Source: Schistosoma haematobium (lineage: Eukaryota > Platyhelminthes > Trematoda > Strigeidida > Schistosomatidae). Taken from it: a DNA stretch of 64,000 nt. Below, in pieces: positions 61,601 through 63,962 of the stretch. The stretch covers positions 64,228,591-64,292,590 of the forward strand of contig NC_067195.1 of NCBI RefSeq assembly GCF_000699445.3, written 5' to 3'. The notes below the pieces were generated by a model. The model made no database searches and had not been told where the DNA came from. It was given only the letters and a program-made list of their open reading frames with translations. Numbering within the stretch: the first letter of the stretch is position 1; every line of letters starts with the position of its first letter. The position numbers and the translations under genes were made by a program.

Positions 61601-62874
61601 AGAGCGTCTAACGATGAACTGTTTATGATGCTTATTTTTATATGGAAAAATAGTATTTTTGTTCATGCGATTAATCTTGATAATCTTCAGATATATAACA
61701 CAGCTGAAATGTACTTACATAAGTAAATACACTAAAATATACAACAGAAGATTGAATATTTTTACTTCAACTAGTAAATATCCGTACTAGAGATTTAGTG
61801 CTGTGTTTTGAGTGATAGAATGTAGCCTATCTGATTTGAAGTATTAATACACTGTACTGGATATCCTCATTGACTGATCGCACATGTTATTATATGAAAG
61901 TTGTCGTTTAAAGAAGAGTAATTAAACTCCTAATACAAACATTTACGATCATATTTAGGACTTGAGACAACCAGCTCTTGCTTAGTAACTCCTTGTATGT
62001 TTATTTATCTACTTTCAAGTATATATATATTCTAATAAAATTACCAAATTCCATTTTACATTTGACTGCAGATGGCATGAACATACCTGGACAGCACGGC
62101 ACATATCAGTATAACACGTACTCTGGATATCGTCCAAGCAGCAGAATTGGCTATTACAGAAATCCGAGTTTAGATAACACAGGAAGTTTGACTAAACTCC
62201 ATTCAATCGCATGTCAAAATCCAACACCAGGCGGTTCATGTGCATGTTATATAGTTTCTGATAATACAATCATTCAACCAGTAGCTCAGTATGGAAATAA
62301 CAATGGTCCCGGGATGACTTATCATCCAGAGCATACATCACCTCAGAAAATAACGCCATTAACGCTAGAACAACAGCAAATGGAACATTCACGAGGTGAA
62401 CACAGTTTACCTCCCGTACCTCCACCTAGAAGTCCACAGATGCCCTCATCTACCGTCACATTACGTAAAAATTACACAACAAATATGCCATCAGGTCTCT
62501 CAAAATACAGTGAATCTTCCGCTAAAATGAATTCAAGTGCTTCAGGTTTATACCCACATTCGGAAAATAACCATGAATTGACGCATTCAAATAACAATTT
62601 TGATCATAATGGTTTTAATCAACTAGACGATCAGTCATCAAACATAATTCAAACACCACTAAGAATTGATTTAAGAGGACAGTCTACAACAGATTATAAT
62701 ACATCAGAAAATAATTATGATTCAGCATCGAAACAACATCGATTGGTAAGAAATGGTTTAAGTATTGGTTTACCTCCATTAGCTAGTAACCATGCATTAA
62801 ACCAATCAGTCAATATTCAGTCTAAACAAAAATCAAATCCTTTATCAAATCCAGAACTTCAACTAACAGTATAA
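1593..62874 (+). CDS. Protocadherin, complete five-exon gene (1447 aa)
   Basis: Predicted join is 1593-3365, 48916-49182, 50027-51367, 58591-58750, 62072-62874; every junction has GT donor and AG acceptor and frame is kept throughout. The product is a type I membrane adhesion protein: signal peptide (about 1-30), seven cadherin repeats marked by Ca2+-binding linkers DQNDN (~135), DENDN (~239), DVNN (~351), DVNE (~502), DENDN (~629) and DANDN (~791), a membrane helix (~958-982) followed by RRR, and a cytoplasmic tail of about 465 residues. The first repeat has the Cys-containing insert after DRE (residues 95-107) that is typical of protocadherin EC1. Protocadherins mediate Ca2+-dependent cell recognition, often in neurons; that role here is by family only. 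The tail resembles no vertebrate tail I can name, so no orthologue is assigned. The chain of joins is strong evidence that it is one gene; transcript evidence is lacking. Confidence 0.9.
3415..3824 (-). mobile_element. Family B hammerhead SINE, full unit plus tail of a second (copy B)
   Basis: Read on the minus strand: a leader (AACATATGCTC...), a tRNA-like head with A-box-like AGTAGTCTAGTGG and B-box-like GGTTTCGAATCC, the hammerhead motif and the tail ending TCAACTATTGAAA. At its own 5' end (about 3791-3822) it begins with the same TCAACTATTGAAA tail, so part of a second unit lies head-to-tail. The ribozyme core is broken (CAGAAGA for CTGAGGA; ATC for the GTC cleavage triplet). It lies 50 bp inside intron 1, next to the exon 1 donor. 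Confidence 0.8.
4161..4502. repeat. Diverged copy of the GACGAAACGTTGG foldback family
   Basis: Arms at about 4339-4400 and 4430-4502 are imperfect inverted repeats (GAATGTATTTGTAA, AGCGAATG, TTTGAAGTAAAT). The outer part (ATAGTTTCACAG, GCGCCGAGT) resembles the flank of 31858-32043. Confidence 0.62.
4888..5006 (-). mobile_element. Family B hammerhead SINE, truncated 3' part (copy C)
   Basis: Minus-strand copy starting just upstream of the hammerhead (at about 5006) and running through the tail. The tRNA-like head is missing. The ribozyme core is intact; see the separate entry. Confidence 0.78.
4949..4994 (-). ncRNA. Type I hammerhead ribozyme motif, intact core (copy C)
   Basis: On the minus strand: stem I GCACTG/CAGTGC (6 bp), core CTGAGGA (4982-4988), stem II GTCC/GGAT around loop CATACTA with a closing G-U wobble, GAA-A, minimal stem III AC/GT around GGCC, and cleavage triplet GTC (4955-4957). 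All invariant hammerhead residues (C3 U4 G5 A6, G8 A9, G12 A13 A14, A15.1-U16.1) are present. Cleavage is predicted 3' of the GTC. Activity is inferred, not shown; the G-U at 10.1-11.1 may weaken it. Confidence 0.62.
5720..6115 (-). mobile_element. RTE-type non-LTR retrotransposon, 3' end
   Basis: Minus-strand 3' end of the element seen whole at 34505-35540: its GTAACAGGCGTAAGTAAG tail, the GCCTATGCTCC string and the pol C-terminal region are recognisable. Sequence is diverged and frame-broken. The tail is a TAAG repeat rather than poly(A), as RTE elements have. Confidence 0.75.
6172..6350. repeat. Repeat with GACGTTTCGTGG motif
   Basis: Shares GTAATATC, TTTTCTGACGTTT and GAAATTATCAA..CAAACC with 49360-49480 in intron 2. 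On the minus strand CCTGAAGAGGTGAC and CCACGAAACGTC look hammerhead-like but have an extra base before stem II. Confidence 0.55.
7072..7545 (-). mobile_element. RTE-type non-LTR retrotransposon, 3' end
   Basis: Second minus-strand 3' fragment of the same family, with an AAAT-repeat tail (TAAATAAATAAATAAG) and a C8 run at about 7098-7105. The pol C-terminal region is broken by stops and indels. Confidence 0.75.
7546..9102. other. AT-rich intron 1 sequence, nothing recognised
   Basis: No open frame with a motif, no repeat shared with the rest of the window, and no RNA gene seen. The preceding stretch 6351-7071 is the same. Confidence 0.5.
9103..9299 (-). mobile_element. Family B hammerhead SINE, left arm of inverted pair (copy D1)
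   Basis: Minus-strand copy containing tail, hammerhead and tRNA-like head. The B-box region reads GGTTCTAATCTCGC and the A-box region TGGTCTAGTTGG. The core is mutated (CTTAGGA). It abuts a plus-strand copy at 9300. Confidence 0.8.
9300..9428 (+). mobile_element. Family B hammerhead SINE, right arm of inverted pair (copy D2)
   Basis: Plus-strand copy beginning at the hammerhead (GTGAGGAGTCCCATACTAGG) and continuing to the CCACAAAATCC tail. Stem II is perfect and GAAA is kept, but C3 is G, so the ribozyme should be inactive. With D1 it forms a head-to-head palindrome. Confidence 0.78.
9862..9904. repeat. (AT)n microsatellite
   Basis: An unbroken AT dinucleotide run of about 43 bases. Confidence 0.95.
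9963..10101 (-). mobile_element. Family B hammerhead SINE fragment, inverted (copy E0)
   Basis: Diverged minus-strand copy from the GGGTTTTTGTGGA end through a deleted hammerhead to the B box (GCGGGATTTGAACC). It stops where a plus-strand unit begins, so the locus is again head-to-head. Confidence 0.7.
10103..10328 (+). mobile_element. Family B hammerhead SINE, first unit of a head-to-tail dimer (copy E1)
   Basis: Starts near the tRNA-like head (GCTGGCTCAGTGG), then B box AGATTCGAATCC, hammerhead and tail CCACAAAACACCTTCTGACA. The core carries CTGAGAA in place of CTGAGGA (G8 to A). The next unit follows without spacer. Confidence 0.78.
10329..10646 (+). mobile_element. Family B hammerhead SINE, second unit of the dimer (copy E2)
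   Basis: Begins at TTAATCAACATATGCTCAC directly after the first unit's tail, has leader, tRNA-like head (GGTTTCGAATCC) and hammerhead. Similarity stops at CAGT, four bases after the GTC (10640-10642) where the ribozyme would cut. Over the head it is nearly identical to copy B and shares its CAGAAGA core defect. Confidence 0.8.
11168..11343 (-). mobile_element. Family B SINE, variant-tail subfamily (copy F)
   Basis: Minus-strand copy with head (GACTCAATGGTCTAAAGATTA), degenerate B box GGATTCAAC and a broken hammerhead (CCGAAGAGTC, GGACGAAACGGCC, TTC). The tail reads ATCGGTTCATGATTTTAATG, the variant also seen at 105 and 18906. Confidence 0.68.
11344..14080. other. Intron 1 sequence, possible old transposon remnants
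   Basis: 11344-11900 has slightly higher GC (CTTACGTCGGTCACTGCC) and a short chance frame; it may be transposon debris but has no second copy here. 11900-14080 is plain AT-rich sequence. 10647-11167 is also empty. Confidence 0.4.
14081..14132. repeat. (ACT)n microsatellite, first array
   Basis: About 17 triplets with one interruption (TACTATTAC). A second array of the same unit begins about 130 bp downstream. Confidence 0.93.
14264..14329. repeat. (ACT)n microsatellite, second array
   Basis: About 22 triplets with one interruption near the left end. It produces an artefactual poly-Tyr frame on the plus strand. Confidence 0.93.
15170..15550 (+). mobile_element. Smα-like hammerhead SINE, complex copy (S1)
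   Basis: Bracketed by an inverted repeat of about 30 bp: GATAGTGGCTAGCAGTG at 15174-15190 and CACTGCTGGCCACTATCC at about 15396-15413. Inside lie a minus-strand hammerhead (CTGACGAGTCCCAAATAGG, but GTAA for GAAA), a tRNA-like head (A box TAGCTAAGTGGG, B box GGGTTAAAGTCCC) and a plus-strand hammerhead remnant (GTGACAAGTCCCAAATAG). The right part to 15550 is the long tail shared with 26903-27035. Both ribozymes are defective. The Smα assignment is from known schistosome sequence. Confidence 0.75.
15811..15864 (-). mobile_element. RTE-type non-LTR retrotransposon, very short 3' remnant
   Basis: Only the last ~45 bp of the element (CGGCCTATGCTCCTCGATG, GGGTAACAGGCGTAAGTAAG) is present. It is followed at 15877-16005 by sequence with unusual GC content (GTGCTTGGGACTGGCAGTAAC) that may belong to another transposon. 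Confidence 0.6.
15877..17254. other. Intron 1 sequence with one GC-richer block
   Basis: 15877-16005 (GGCGAGTTTTCTTCTACGGG, GGACTGGCAGTAACTC) looks like non-LTR retrotransposon untranslated sequence by composition; unproven. The rest to 17254 is AT-rich with nothing recognised. 14330-15169 is likewise empty. Confidence 0.4.
17255..17551 (-). mobile_element. Family B hammerhead SINE with deleted core (copy H)
   Basis: Minus-strand copy with tail, tRNA-like head (GGTTTCGAATCAC) and leader. About 20 bp spanning the CTGAGGA side of the hammerhead is deleted, so no ribozyme can form. The 5' leader is truncated at about 17551. Confidence 0.75.
17552..18905. other. AT-rich intron 1 sequence with AAC microsatellites
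   Basis: Short (AAC)n runs at about 17560-17575 and 17938-17953. No gene or mobile element recognised. The stretch 19143-19753 is similar. Confidence 0.5.
18906..19142 (+). mobile_element. Family B SINE, variant-tail subfamily (copy I)
   Basis: Plus-strand copy with leader GATTAGTTGAAGTTAGATAA, head GCTCGGTAGTCTAGAGGTTA, B box GAGTTCGAACTCC and a degraded hammerhead (CCAATGAGTTC, GAACGAACC). The tail is the CGGTTCATGATTTTG variant. Confidence 0.72.
19766..20187 (+). mobile_element. Family B hammerhead SINE, complete insertion with target-site duplication (copy J)
   Basis: A 422-bp insertion flanked by the 12-bp direct repeat ATATATCGATTC at 19754-19765 and 20188-20199. It starts with CTCCACAAACCCCTTCTGATA and ends with TTCCACAAACCCCTTCTG, so its own ends repeat each other. 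In between are the leader, a tRNA-like head with A box TGGTCTAGTTGG (19979-19990) and B box GGTTCGAATC (20023-20032), and an intact-core hammerhead. It is the reference copy for family B in this window. No poly(A) tail and no protein is encoded, so mobilisation would need enzymes in trans. Confidence 0.85.
20057..20102 (+). ncRNA. Type I hammerhead ribozyme motif, intact core (copy J)
   Basis: Stem I GCACTG/CAGTGC pairs over 6 bp, the core CTGAGGA is at 20063-20069, stem II GTCC/TGAC has 3 pairs and one C-U mismatch around CACAATA, GAA-A is at 20085-20088, stem III is AT/GT around GGCT, and the cleavage triplet GTC is at 20094-20096. Every invariant core base is present. It differs from the Smα ribozyme in stem I and in the stem III loop. 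Activity is inferred only. Confidence 0.6.
20200..21755. other. AT-rich intron 1 sequence with a small hairpin
   Basis: 20829-20866 is a near-perfect palindrome (TCGTTTAAAGAT and ATCTTTAAACGA) with a 14-base centre. Otherwise nothing recognised. Confidence 0.45.
21756..22142 (+). mobile_element. Family B hammerhead SINE, near full length (copy K)
   Basis: Contains leader (AACATATGCTCACCAGTGACC), tRNA-like head (TCGGTAGTCTAGTGGTTAAG), degenerate B box GGTTTTGAGTCC, hammerhead and tail. The core residues CTGAGGA, GAAAC and GTC are all kept, but stem I reads GCACGT against CAGTGC, so its two base pairs next to the core are lost. Confidence 0.78.
22143..23408. other. AT-rich intron 1 sequence, nothing recognised
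   Basis: No coding motif, repeat or RNA gene seen. The stretch 23706-24385 between the TIR element and the CR1-like element is the same. Confidence 0.5.
23409..23705. mobile_element. Candidate TIR (MITE-like) element
   Basis: About 39-bp imperfect terminal inverted repeats: AGACTATAATTTATGGACGA at 23430 against TTCATAAATTATAGTCTCTC at 23664, and AGAAACAGTTTC against CACAGTTTCTTTAC further out. The interior has no open frame. A telomere-like GGTTAGGGTTAGG occurs inside. Element class is not determined. Confidence 0.5.
24386..25400 (-). mobile_element. CR1/Jockey-like non-LTR retrotransposon with internal deletion
   Basis: The minus strand encodes the N-terminal RT block ([45 protein letters not shown], 24902-25156) and then jumps to the C-terminal region ([19 protein letters not shown]). 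The catalytic YADD part is missing. Its 3' end (forward view ATTATTCAATATTATATTTT then GATACAAT) matches the end of the plus-strand copy at 48640-48670. Confidence 0.75.
25401..26727. other. AT-rich intron 1 sequence, nothing recognised
   Basis: Upstream flank of the minus-strand CR1-like element; no further element part identified. 27036-27929 is also empty. Confidence 0.45.
26728..27035 (-). mobile_element. Smα-like hammerhead SINE (S2)
   Basis: On the minus strand: leader (GATTGATGTTTAAGACTGCA and ATTGCCTCGATATTGCC), inverted-repeat arm, tRNA-like head, then hammerhead CTGACGA, GGACAAAAC and CACGTCGTGGATTCC. G12 is A, so it should be inactive. The arms at about 26734-26760 and 26875-26902 are inverted repeats of each other. 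Confidence 0.78.
27930..28095 (+). mobile_element. Degenerate family B-like SINE fragment
   Basis: Contains CTTAGGTTCGATTGCC (B-box-like), TAATCCCGTACTGGAATGAA (hammerhead remnant) and GTTTCCAGTGATTATCTAAT (tail remnant) in the family order. The hammerhead is destroyed. Confidence 0.5.
28096..30005. other. AT-rich intron 1 sequence, nothing recognised
   Basis: A short frame at 28989-29198 has no motif. 29390-29560 is a little less AT-rich but unrecognised. 30331-31857 is similar, with an ATA microsatellite near 31084-31100. Confidence 0.45.
30006..30330. mobile_element. LTR-like fragment sharing sequence with 39374-40036
   Basis: A GC-richer block (GCCCTTCTTCCTGCCTAGCC, CTGCCTGTTGAGTCCAGAAC) ending with ACCACATCACACCATAAAAT, which resembles 39402-39421. 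It may be a solo LTR piece. No coding motif seen. Confidence 0.4.
31858..32043. repeat. Foldback element with GACGAAACGTTGG arms
   Basis: The arms 31858-31931 and about 31968-32043 are near-perfect inverted repeats of about 75 bp around a 36-base loop; for example CCAACGTTTCGTCCAG at 31910 and CTGGACGAAACGTTGG at 31976. The same family occurs more diverged at 4161-4502. A hammerhead-like string (CTGAAGA ... GGACGAAAC) sits across the loop and right arm. Confidence 0.75.
32229..32630. repeat. Long foldback element (arms about 130 bp)
   Basis: Left arm 32229-32363 and right arm 32492-32630 are inverted repeats: AGTGAAGAGGTCTCTTTTCG at 32249 pairs with CGAAAAGAGACCTCTTCACT at 32590, and CTGATAATAAACTTCTG with CAGAAGTTTATTATCAG. 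The loop is about 130 bases with no coding potential. It could be a non-autonomous foldback DNA element; no clear target-site duplication is seen. Confidence 0.8.
32631..34504. other. AT-rich intron 1 sequence around family B copy L
   Basis: Apart from 33070-33232 nothing is recognised. Immediate upstream flank of the RTE copy at 34505. Confidence 0.45.
33070..33232 (+). mobile_element. Family B hammerhead SINE, 5'-truncated and degenerate (copy L)
   Basis: Runs from just after the B box (CGTATCTCACGAGGCGGGAT) through a degraded hammerhead (GTTAAGGAGTC, GGACAAAACG, TGTCC) to the full tail ending CCCCTTCTGATC. Confidence 0.72.
34505..35540 (+). mobile_element. RTE-type (SR2-like) non-LTR retrotransposon, 5'-truncated, dead pol
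   Basis: Encodes the second half of a reverse transcriptase: GVRQGC...[10 protein letters not shown] and [14 protein letters not shown] (the FADD catalytic box), then the thumb. After the open stretch 34602-35159 the same frame meets TAG (35157-35159) and TGA (CGT TGA CCG, near 35208), and later AGG TGA GCC after a frameshift. The 3' end is GGGAGTAACAGGCGTAA with a TAAG-like tail. The RTE clade fits the FADD context and the non-poly(A) tail; the SR2 label is from memory of schistosome elements. It is 5'-truncated, as expected from target-primed reverse transcription. Confidence 0.82.
35750..36290 (-). mobile_element. Non-LTR retrotransposon pol C-terminus and 3' UTR
   Basis: Minus-strand frame 36045-36284 reads [39 protein letters not shown] and ends LGTLNV. 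The pattern 'S.L...F.C....LWN.LP..' is typical of the end of Jockey/CR1-group RT proteins. Sequence to about 35750 looks like its 3' UTR. The element boundaries are uncertain. Confidence 0.6.
36455..37149 (+). mobile_element. Non-LTR retrotransposon pol C-terminus and 3' UTR with CTGA-repeat tail
   Basis: Encodes [19 protein letters not shown], then after breaks [10 protein letters not shown], and LDWGPTDYR...[23 protein letters not shown] before a stop. These are the conserved C-terminal strings of RTE-like pol proteins. The 3' UTR is about 210 bp and ends in GCTGACTGACTGACTGAC. Several frame breaks make it a dead copy. Confidence 0.78.
37618..37644. repeat. (ATT)n microsatellite
   Basis: Nine TTA units without interruption. 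Confidence 0.9.
38082..38260 (-). mobile_element. CTGA-tailed non-LTR retrotransposon, 3' UTR fragment
   Basis: Minus-strand match to the 3' UTR at 36945-37149 (GGCTACAACGTAGGACCAGG in forward view, bounded by CAGTCAGTCG). No coding sequence is kept. Confidence 0.7.
39147..39373 (-). mobile_element. Family B hammerhead SINE, 3' part of a copy split by an insertion (copy M)
   Basis: Minus-strand tail, hammerhead (CTGAGAA, G8 to A; GATGAAAC) and tRNA-like head (GGTTTCGAATCTCGC). It is interrupted at 39373 within the GAAGTTAGACATTAA leader and resumes at 40037. Confidence 0.78.
39374..40036. mobile_element. LTR-like or unclassified insertion inside a family B SINE
   Basis: Less AT-rich than its surroundings and interrupts copy M. 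It starts TGTTAGGATGTGC and contains ACCATAAAATAGAAAA, also found at about 30261-30276. A minus-strand Ser-rich frame (39675-39938, 87 codons) has no motif I recognise. Start TG and the shared string suggest an LTR-retrotransposon piece, but no target-site duplication or partner LTR is visible. Confidence 0.45.
40037..40190 (-). mobile_element. Family B hammerhead SINE, 5' leader of the split copy M
   Basis: Minus-strand leader from the CCACAAAAACCC end through AACATATGCTCAATAGTGACT to the ATGACAGT region. Together with 39147-39373 it makes one full-length unit split by 663 bp of foreign DNA; about 35 bp of leader is missing at the break. Confidence 0.75.
40189..40402 (+). mobile_element. Family B hammerhead SINE, opposite-strand neighbour (copy N)
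   Basis: Starts exactly at the A-box region (CAGTGGTCTATTGGTTAAG), followed by B box GGTTAGAATCTCGCG, hammerhead and tail. The core has CTGAGAA and the cleavage triplet is ATT, so it is inactive. It abuts the 5' end of copy M, giving a head-to-head pair. Confidence 0.78.
40579..40620. repeat. (AT)n microsatellite
   Basis: An unbroken AT dinucleotide run of about 42 bases just after family B copy N. Confidence 0.95.
41010..41129 (+). mobile_element. Smα-like SINE, internally deleted copy (S5)
   Basis: Leader (CACTTGGTATTATTTGGC to GTGCATACTGTGC) is joined directly to GTCCTGGATTCCAGTGCTAG, which is the hammerhead from its cleavage triplet onward. The tRNA-like head and ribozyme core are absent. 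Confidence 0.75.
41797..42215 (-). mobile_element. CTGA-tailed non-LTR retrotransposon, diverged 3' end
   Basis: Minus-strand copy with a TCAGTCAATCAGTCAG boundary, a diverged 3' UTR and a remnant of the pol C-terminus (forward view TTTTGAGCCATATCATTCAG). Less AT-rich than its surroundings at 42050-42215. Confidence 0.6.
42608..43026 (-). mobile_element. CTGA-tailed non-LTR retrotransposon, 3' end
   Basis: Minus strand encodes [20 protein letters not shown], then [20 protein letters not shown] and [16 protein letters not shown] with its stop, followed by a 3' UTR almost identical to that at 36945-37149 and the GACTGACTGAC tail. It is 5'-truncated but the remaining frame is open. Confidence 0.8.
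43152..43252 (-). mobile_element. Family B hammerhead SINE, 3' fragment (copy O)
   Basis: Minus-strand tail and hammerhead remnant (CTGATGAGTCGCACAGTAGG, GATGAAAC, GTTCGATG). The head is missing and stem II and the cleavage site are altered. Confidence 0.65.
43253..44635. other. AT-rich intron 1 sequence, nothing recognised
   Basis: A chance frame at 43656-43943 has no motif; a short AC run lies near 43629-43643. 40621-41009, 41130-41796 and 44941-45555 are likewise empty. Confidence 0.45.
44636..44940 (-). mobile_element. Smα-like hammerhead SINE (S3)
   Basis: Minus strand: degenerate leader, tRNA-like head (GGTTAGCATGATAGCG; B box GGATTCAAGTCC) and hammerhead CAGCTGACGAGTCCCAAATA, GAACGAAAC, AAGTCCTGC. 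CTGACGA, GAAA and GTC are all kept; stem II has one mismatch (GTCC/GAAC) and stem I a C-C mismatch. It is the best-preserved Smα-type ribozyme in the window. Confidence 0.78.
45556..45775 (-). mobile_element. CTGA-tailed non-LTR retrotransposon, 3' UTR fragment
   Basis: Minus-strand match to the same 3' UTR (forward view CAACTACAACGTAGGACTAG) with moderate divergence. The boundary tail is a decayed CTGA repeat. Confidence 0.68.
45776..47451. other. AT-rich intron 1 sequence, nothing firm
   Basis: An AATC run lies at 45940-45960. A 76-codon frame at 46126-46356 has no motif, and no flanking splice sites were checked to suggest an exon. 46735-46830 has weak tRNA-like character that I do not call. 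Confidence 0.4.
47452..48680 (+). mobile_element. CR1/Jockey-like non-LTR retrotransposon, RT half, frameshifted
   Basis: RT motifs are spread over two frames: [10 protein letters not shown] upstream, then [16 protein letters not shown] (from about 47631) in a second frame, then KYADDLTVC (YADD at 47728-47739), [15 protein letters not shown] and [18 protein letters not shown] back in the first, then [17 protein letters not shown] (48064-48429). The 3' end is TTGAATAAAGACATTGATAA followed by an ATA-rich tail. It inserts only about 235 bp before the exon 2 acceptor. Clade assignment is by motif style. Confidence 0.78.
48681..48915. other. Intron 1 end and exon 2 acceptor region
   Basis: The only native-looking sequence between the CR1-like insertion and exon 2. 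It ends in a pyrimidine tract TTTTTTCTTTCAG. Confidence 0.6.
48916..49182 (+). CDS. Protocadherin exon 2: end of cadherin repeat 5, start of 6
   Basis: Encodes residues 592-680 (89 codons exactly). The acceptor is TTTTTTCTTTCAG ending at 48915 and the donor is GTAATT at 49183; both flanking introns are phase 0. The first residues IPLDRE complete the classic cadherin string 'tG-I-I-R-t-s-q/i-p-L-D-R-E' begun in exon 1, which is the strongest proof of the 45-kb join. DENDNAPVF (about 629-637) closes EC5. The exon ends in DPDQ, which continues as GDNGRV in exon 3, a standard cadherin DxDxGxNG motif split by the intron. Confidence 0.92.
49183..50026 (+). other. Intron 2 (844 bp, phase 0)
   Basis: GTAATT to TTTCAG. 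Its 5' half contains a degenerate repeat (about 49340-49480) related to 6172-6350. The remainder is AT-rich with nothing recognised. Confidence 0.85.
49340..49480. repeat. Second copy of the GACGTTTCGT repeat in intron 2
   Basis: Aligns with 6172-6350 (TAATATCGCAACGAGCG, TTTTCTGACGTTTTGTGACT) but lacks the CTTCAGGG block. Diverged. Confidence 0.5.
50027..51367 (+). CDS. Protocadherin exon 3: cadherin repeats 6-7, membrane helix, proximal tail
   Basis: Encodes residues 681-1127 (447 codons). The acceptor is TTTTTTTTCAG ending at 50026 and the donor is GTAAGT at 51368, phase 0. [10 protein letters not shown] opens the body of EC6, LDRE occurs at ~757-760 and DANDNAPVW (~791-799) ends EC6. EC7 runs to about 947 with RAEDAD (~825-830) and RAEDQGTP (~919-926). 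The hydrophobic helix about 958-982 is followed by the stop-transfer residues RRR. EC6 carries a long insertion (about 695-740) before its G-strand region. The cytoplasmic part is rich in Gly, Ser, Thr and Met. Reading through the donor would add 15 residues and stop at 51415. Confidence 0.93.
52973..53121 (-). mobile_element. Smα-like SINE, internally deleted copy (S4)
   Basis: Minus strand: leader (AGGGACTGCAATCGATAAGC and CTTATTGGCATATGTG) joined to the hammerhead (CAGGTATATCCAGCTAACGA, GAACGAAACACGCGTCCTGG). The tRNA-like head is missing and G5 is A in the core (CTAACGA). Confidence 0.72.
53450..53720. repeat. Unclassified repeat family X, copy 1
   Basis: Shares CCTTTCTTGATCTTCCCC, ATCTTCTGC, ACATTAC and ATCAATATAAGTAGCAC with 59345-59665. 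No coding motif; intron 3. Confidence 0.62.
55429..55760 (-). mobile_element. Family B hammerhead SINE, near full length in intron 3 (copy P)
   Basis: Minus-strand unit with tail, hammerhead, tRNA-like head (GGTTCGGATCTCGCG) and leader ending CCACAAAACCCCTTCTGA. The core is CTGAGAA (G8 to A) although stem II (GTCT/GGAC) and GTC are kept. The leader lacks a piece between the CTAGTGAGAAG block and the end. Confidence 0.78.
55761..56469. other. AT-rich intron 3 sequence, nothing recognised
   Basis: A chance hydrophobic frame (56029-56256) arises from T-rich runs. No gene or element seen. Confidence 0.5.
56470..57385 (+). mobile_element. RTE-type (SR2-like) non-LTR retrotransposon, second near-identical copy
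   Basis: Nearly identical to 34616-35540, differing by scattered substitutions and a short indel near 57110 (GAGAAGAAATCAGG). It shares the same in-frame stops and starts about 115 bp further into the element. The 3' end is GTAACATGCGTAAGTAAGTAA. It lies in intron 3 of the protocadherin, sense to the gene. Confidence 0.83.
58591..58750 (+). CDS. Protocadherin exon 4: cytoplasmic DSG acidic motif
   Basis: 160 bp encoding residues 1128-1180 plus the first base of codon 1181. The acceptor is TATATTTCAG ending at 58590 and the donor is GTAAGT at 58751, making the downstream intron phase 1. It contains [15 protein letters not shown] (about 1156-1170), an acidic, Ser-rich cluster that resembles DSG/DSGxGxS motifs in the tails of non-clustered protocadherins. 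That similarity is from memory of the family, and a functional role is inference. The exon is small but its frame fits both neighbours exactly. Confidence 0.85.
59345..59665. repeat. Unclassified repeat family X, copy 2
   Basis: Best-preserved copy, with AGAGTTACTCGGTAAAATAG at the left and TATCAATATAAGTAGCACA at the right. An incidental 92-codon frame has no motif. Confidence 0.62.
61085..61400. repeat. Unclassified repeat family X, copy 3
   Basis: More diverged: ACAAGTGAGGACAATCGAAT, GATCTTCTTAATCTTCTGCC and GTATGTATATA near the right end. Lies in intron 4. Confidence 0.52.
62072..62874 (+). CDS. Protocadherin exon 5: distal cytoplasmic tail and stop
   Basis: Encodes residues 1181-1447 and TAA (62872-62874). 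The acceptor is ACTGCAG ending at 62071; the phase 1 join makes codon A|AT (Asn), then GGC ATG AAC continues the open frame. The tail is Asn/Ser/Tyr/Gln-rich and probably disordered, with Tyr-rich blocks (about 1192-1210), a Cys-containing patch (~1237-1240) and a proline-rich [10 protein letters not shown] (about 1293-1302) suited to SH3 or WW binding. It ends in QLTV, which matches a class I PDZ ligand (T at -2, V at 0). Open frame continues upstream of the acceptor, so an alternative acceptor cannot be excluded. Confidence 0.85.
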
Positions 62875-63119
62875 ATAGGATTTTCTTGAATGCATTTGTT
62901 ATTTTGTAATCATAATAACATTTTGTTAAATATTTTCGTTTCAATATTTCTCAAAAGTCAAATCTAGTTCATATATGTAGTAATTACAAACGTCTTTTCA
63001 TAGTAATTTAAGGAAAATATTTTCTTTTATCAAGAAATTACCTCATATTCAACTTTCCTGGATCATGTTATGAAGAATCAACATCTGAACATAAATACAC
63101 AATTCCTTACTCATTTGGC

Positions 63120-63125
63120 AATAAA
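63120..63125 (+). promoter_or_regulatory. Candidate poly(A) signal AATAAA
   Basis: A perfect AATAAA lies 246 bases after the protocadherin stop. It is the first exact match in the 3' flank. AT-rich DNA yields chance matches, so this is only a candidate for the transcript end. Confidence 0.35.
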
Positions 63126-63944
63126 ACGTTCTATTTGAATTATTCATTGTCACTAAACGTGAAAGAAGAAGCGGAAAATTATACATCCCCACTTTTATAC
63201 TTTTAACGTTTTTCAAATTGTGTGAAAACATTAAATGTAAACACAAATTAGTCTCATTTTCTATCTATAAATAGATTCTAAAGCAAAAAAAGAAATCTAT
63301 CAGAATACTTAATCAACTGGTTTAGTTGAAACTGCTTAAATCGTTATACAAGTTTATTATAGATGTAGATATATACATTATATAAATACTTTAAGATTCC
63401 TTCGTGGGTTTATATGATAAATTCTAAATATTTTCTGACGCTTTTTTTCTATTAAAAAAAAGACATAAGTAGAAGACAGAAAGAGTGTTGGCCAACCAAC
63501 AAATATTGAAGAAATCAATATCAAAAATAGCCCCCCCCCTAAAAAAAACAAACAACTAGACTAACACATCACCGTAACCACCACCATAGCAACAACCATT
63601 AAAATATTAACAAAGAAATTTTTTTTTTAATTGACACAAAATTTATTATGTATTTCTAAATTTAAAAATACAAAGAAAGAAGTAAGTTATATGAAGTATA
63701 CTTGTATAAATACACTCGGAAGTAAATAATACATCTAAAAACCGTCAAACATTTTACTCTTGATAAATAAGGAATATATACATTTCATCTTTGGTAATCC
63801 TCTTTGTGTTTGTTTTTTTGTTTTTTTTTAGAAGAAAAACAAAATGTTAGGATAAAATATTCTGTATGATTGTGTTTTACTATAAGTTAGTCTAAACTAT
63901 AAAATTTCAAATTGACTATTTGCACTTGTACCCTGTTTTTCCCT

Positions 63945-63962
63945 CCTCTCTCTCTCTCTCTC
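63945..63962. repeat. (CT)n microsatellite
   Basis: About nine CT units in the 3' flank of the protocadherin. Confidence 0.9.

Larger units (their letters stand above)
58751..62071 (+). other. Intron 4 (3321 bp, phase 1)
   Basis: GTAAGT to CTGCAG. Contains two copies of the unclassified family X repeat. The rest (58751-59344, 59666-61084, 61401-62071) is AT-rich with A-rich runs and no gene. Confidence 0.82.
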
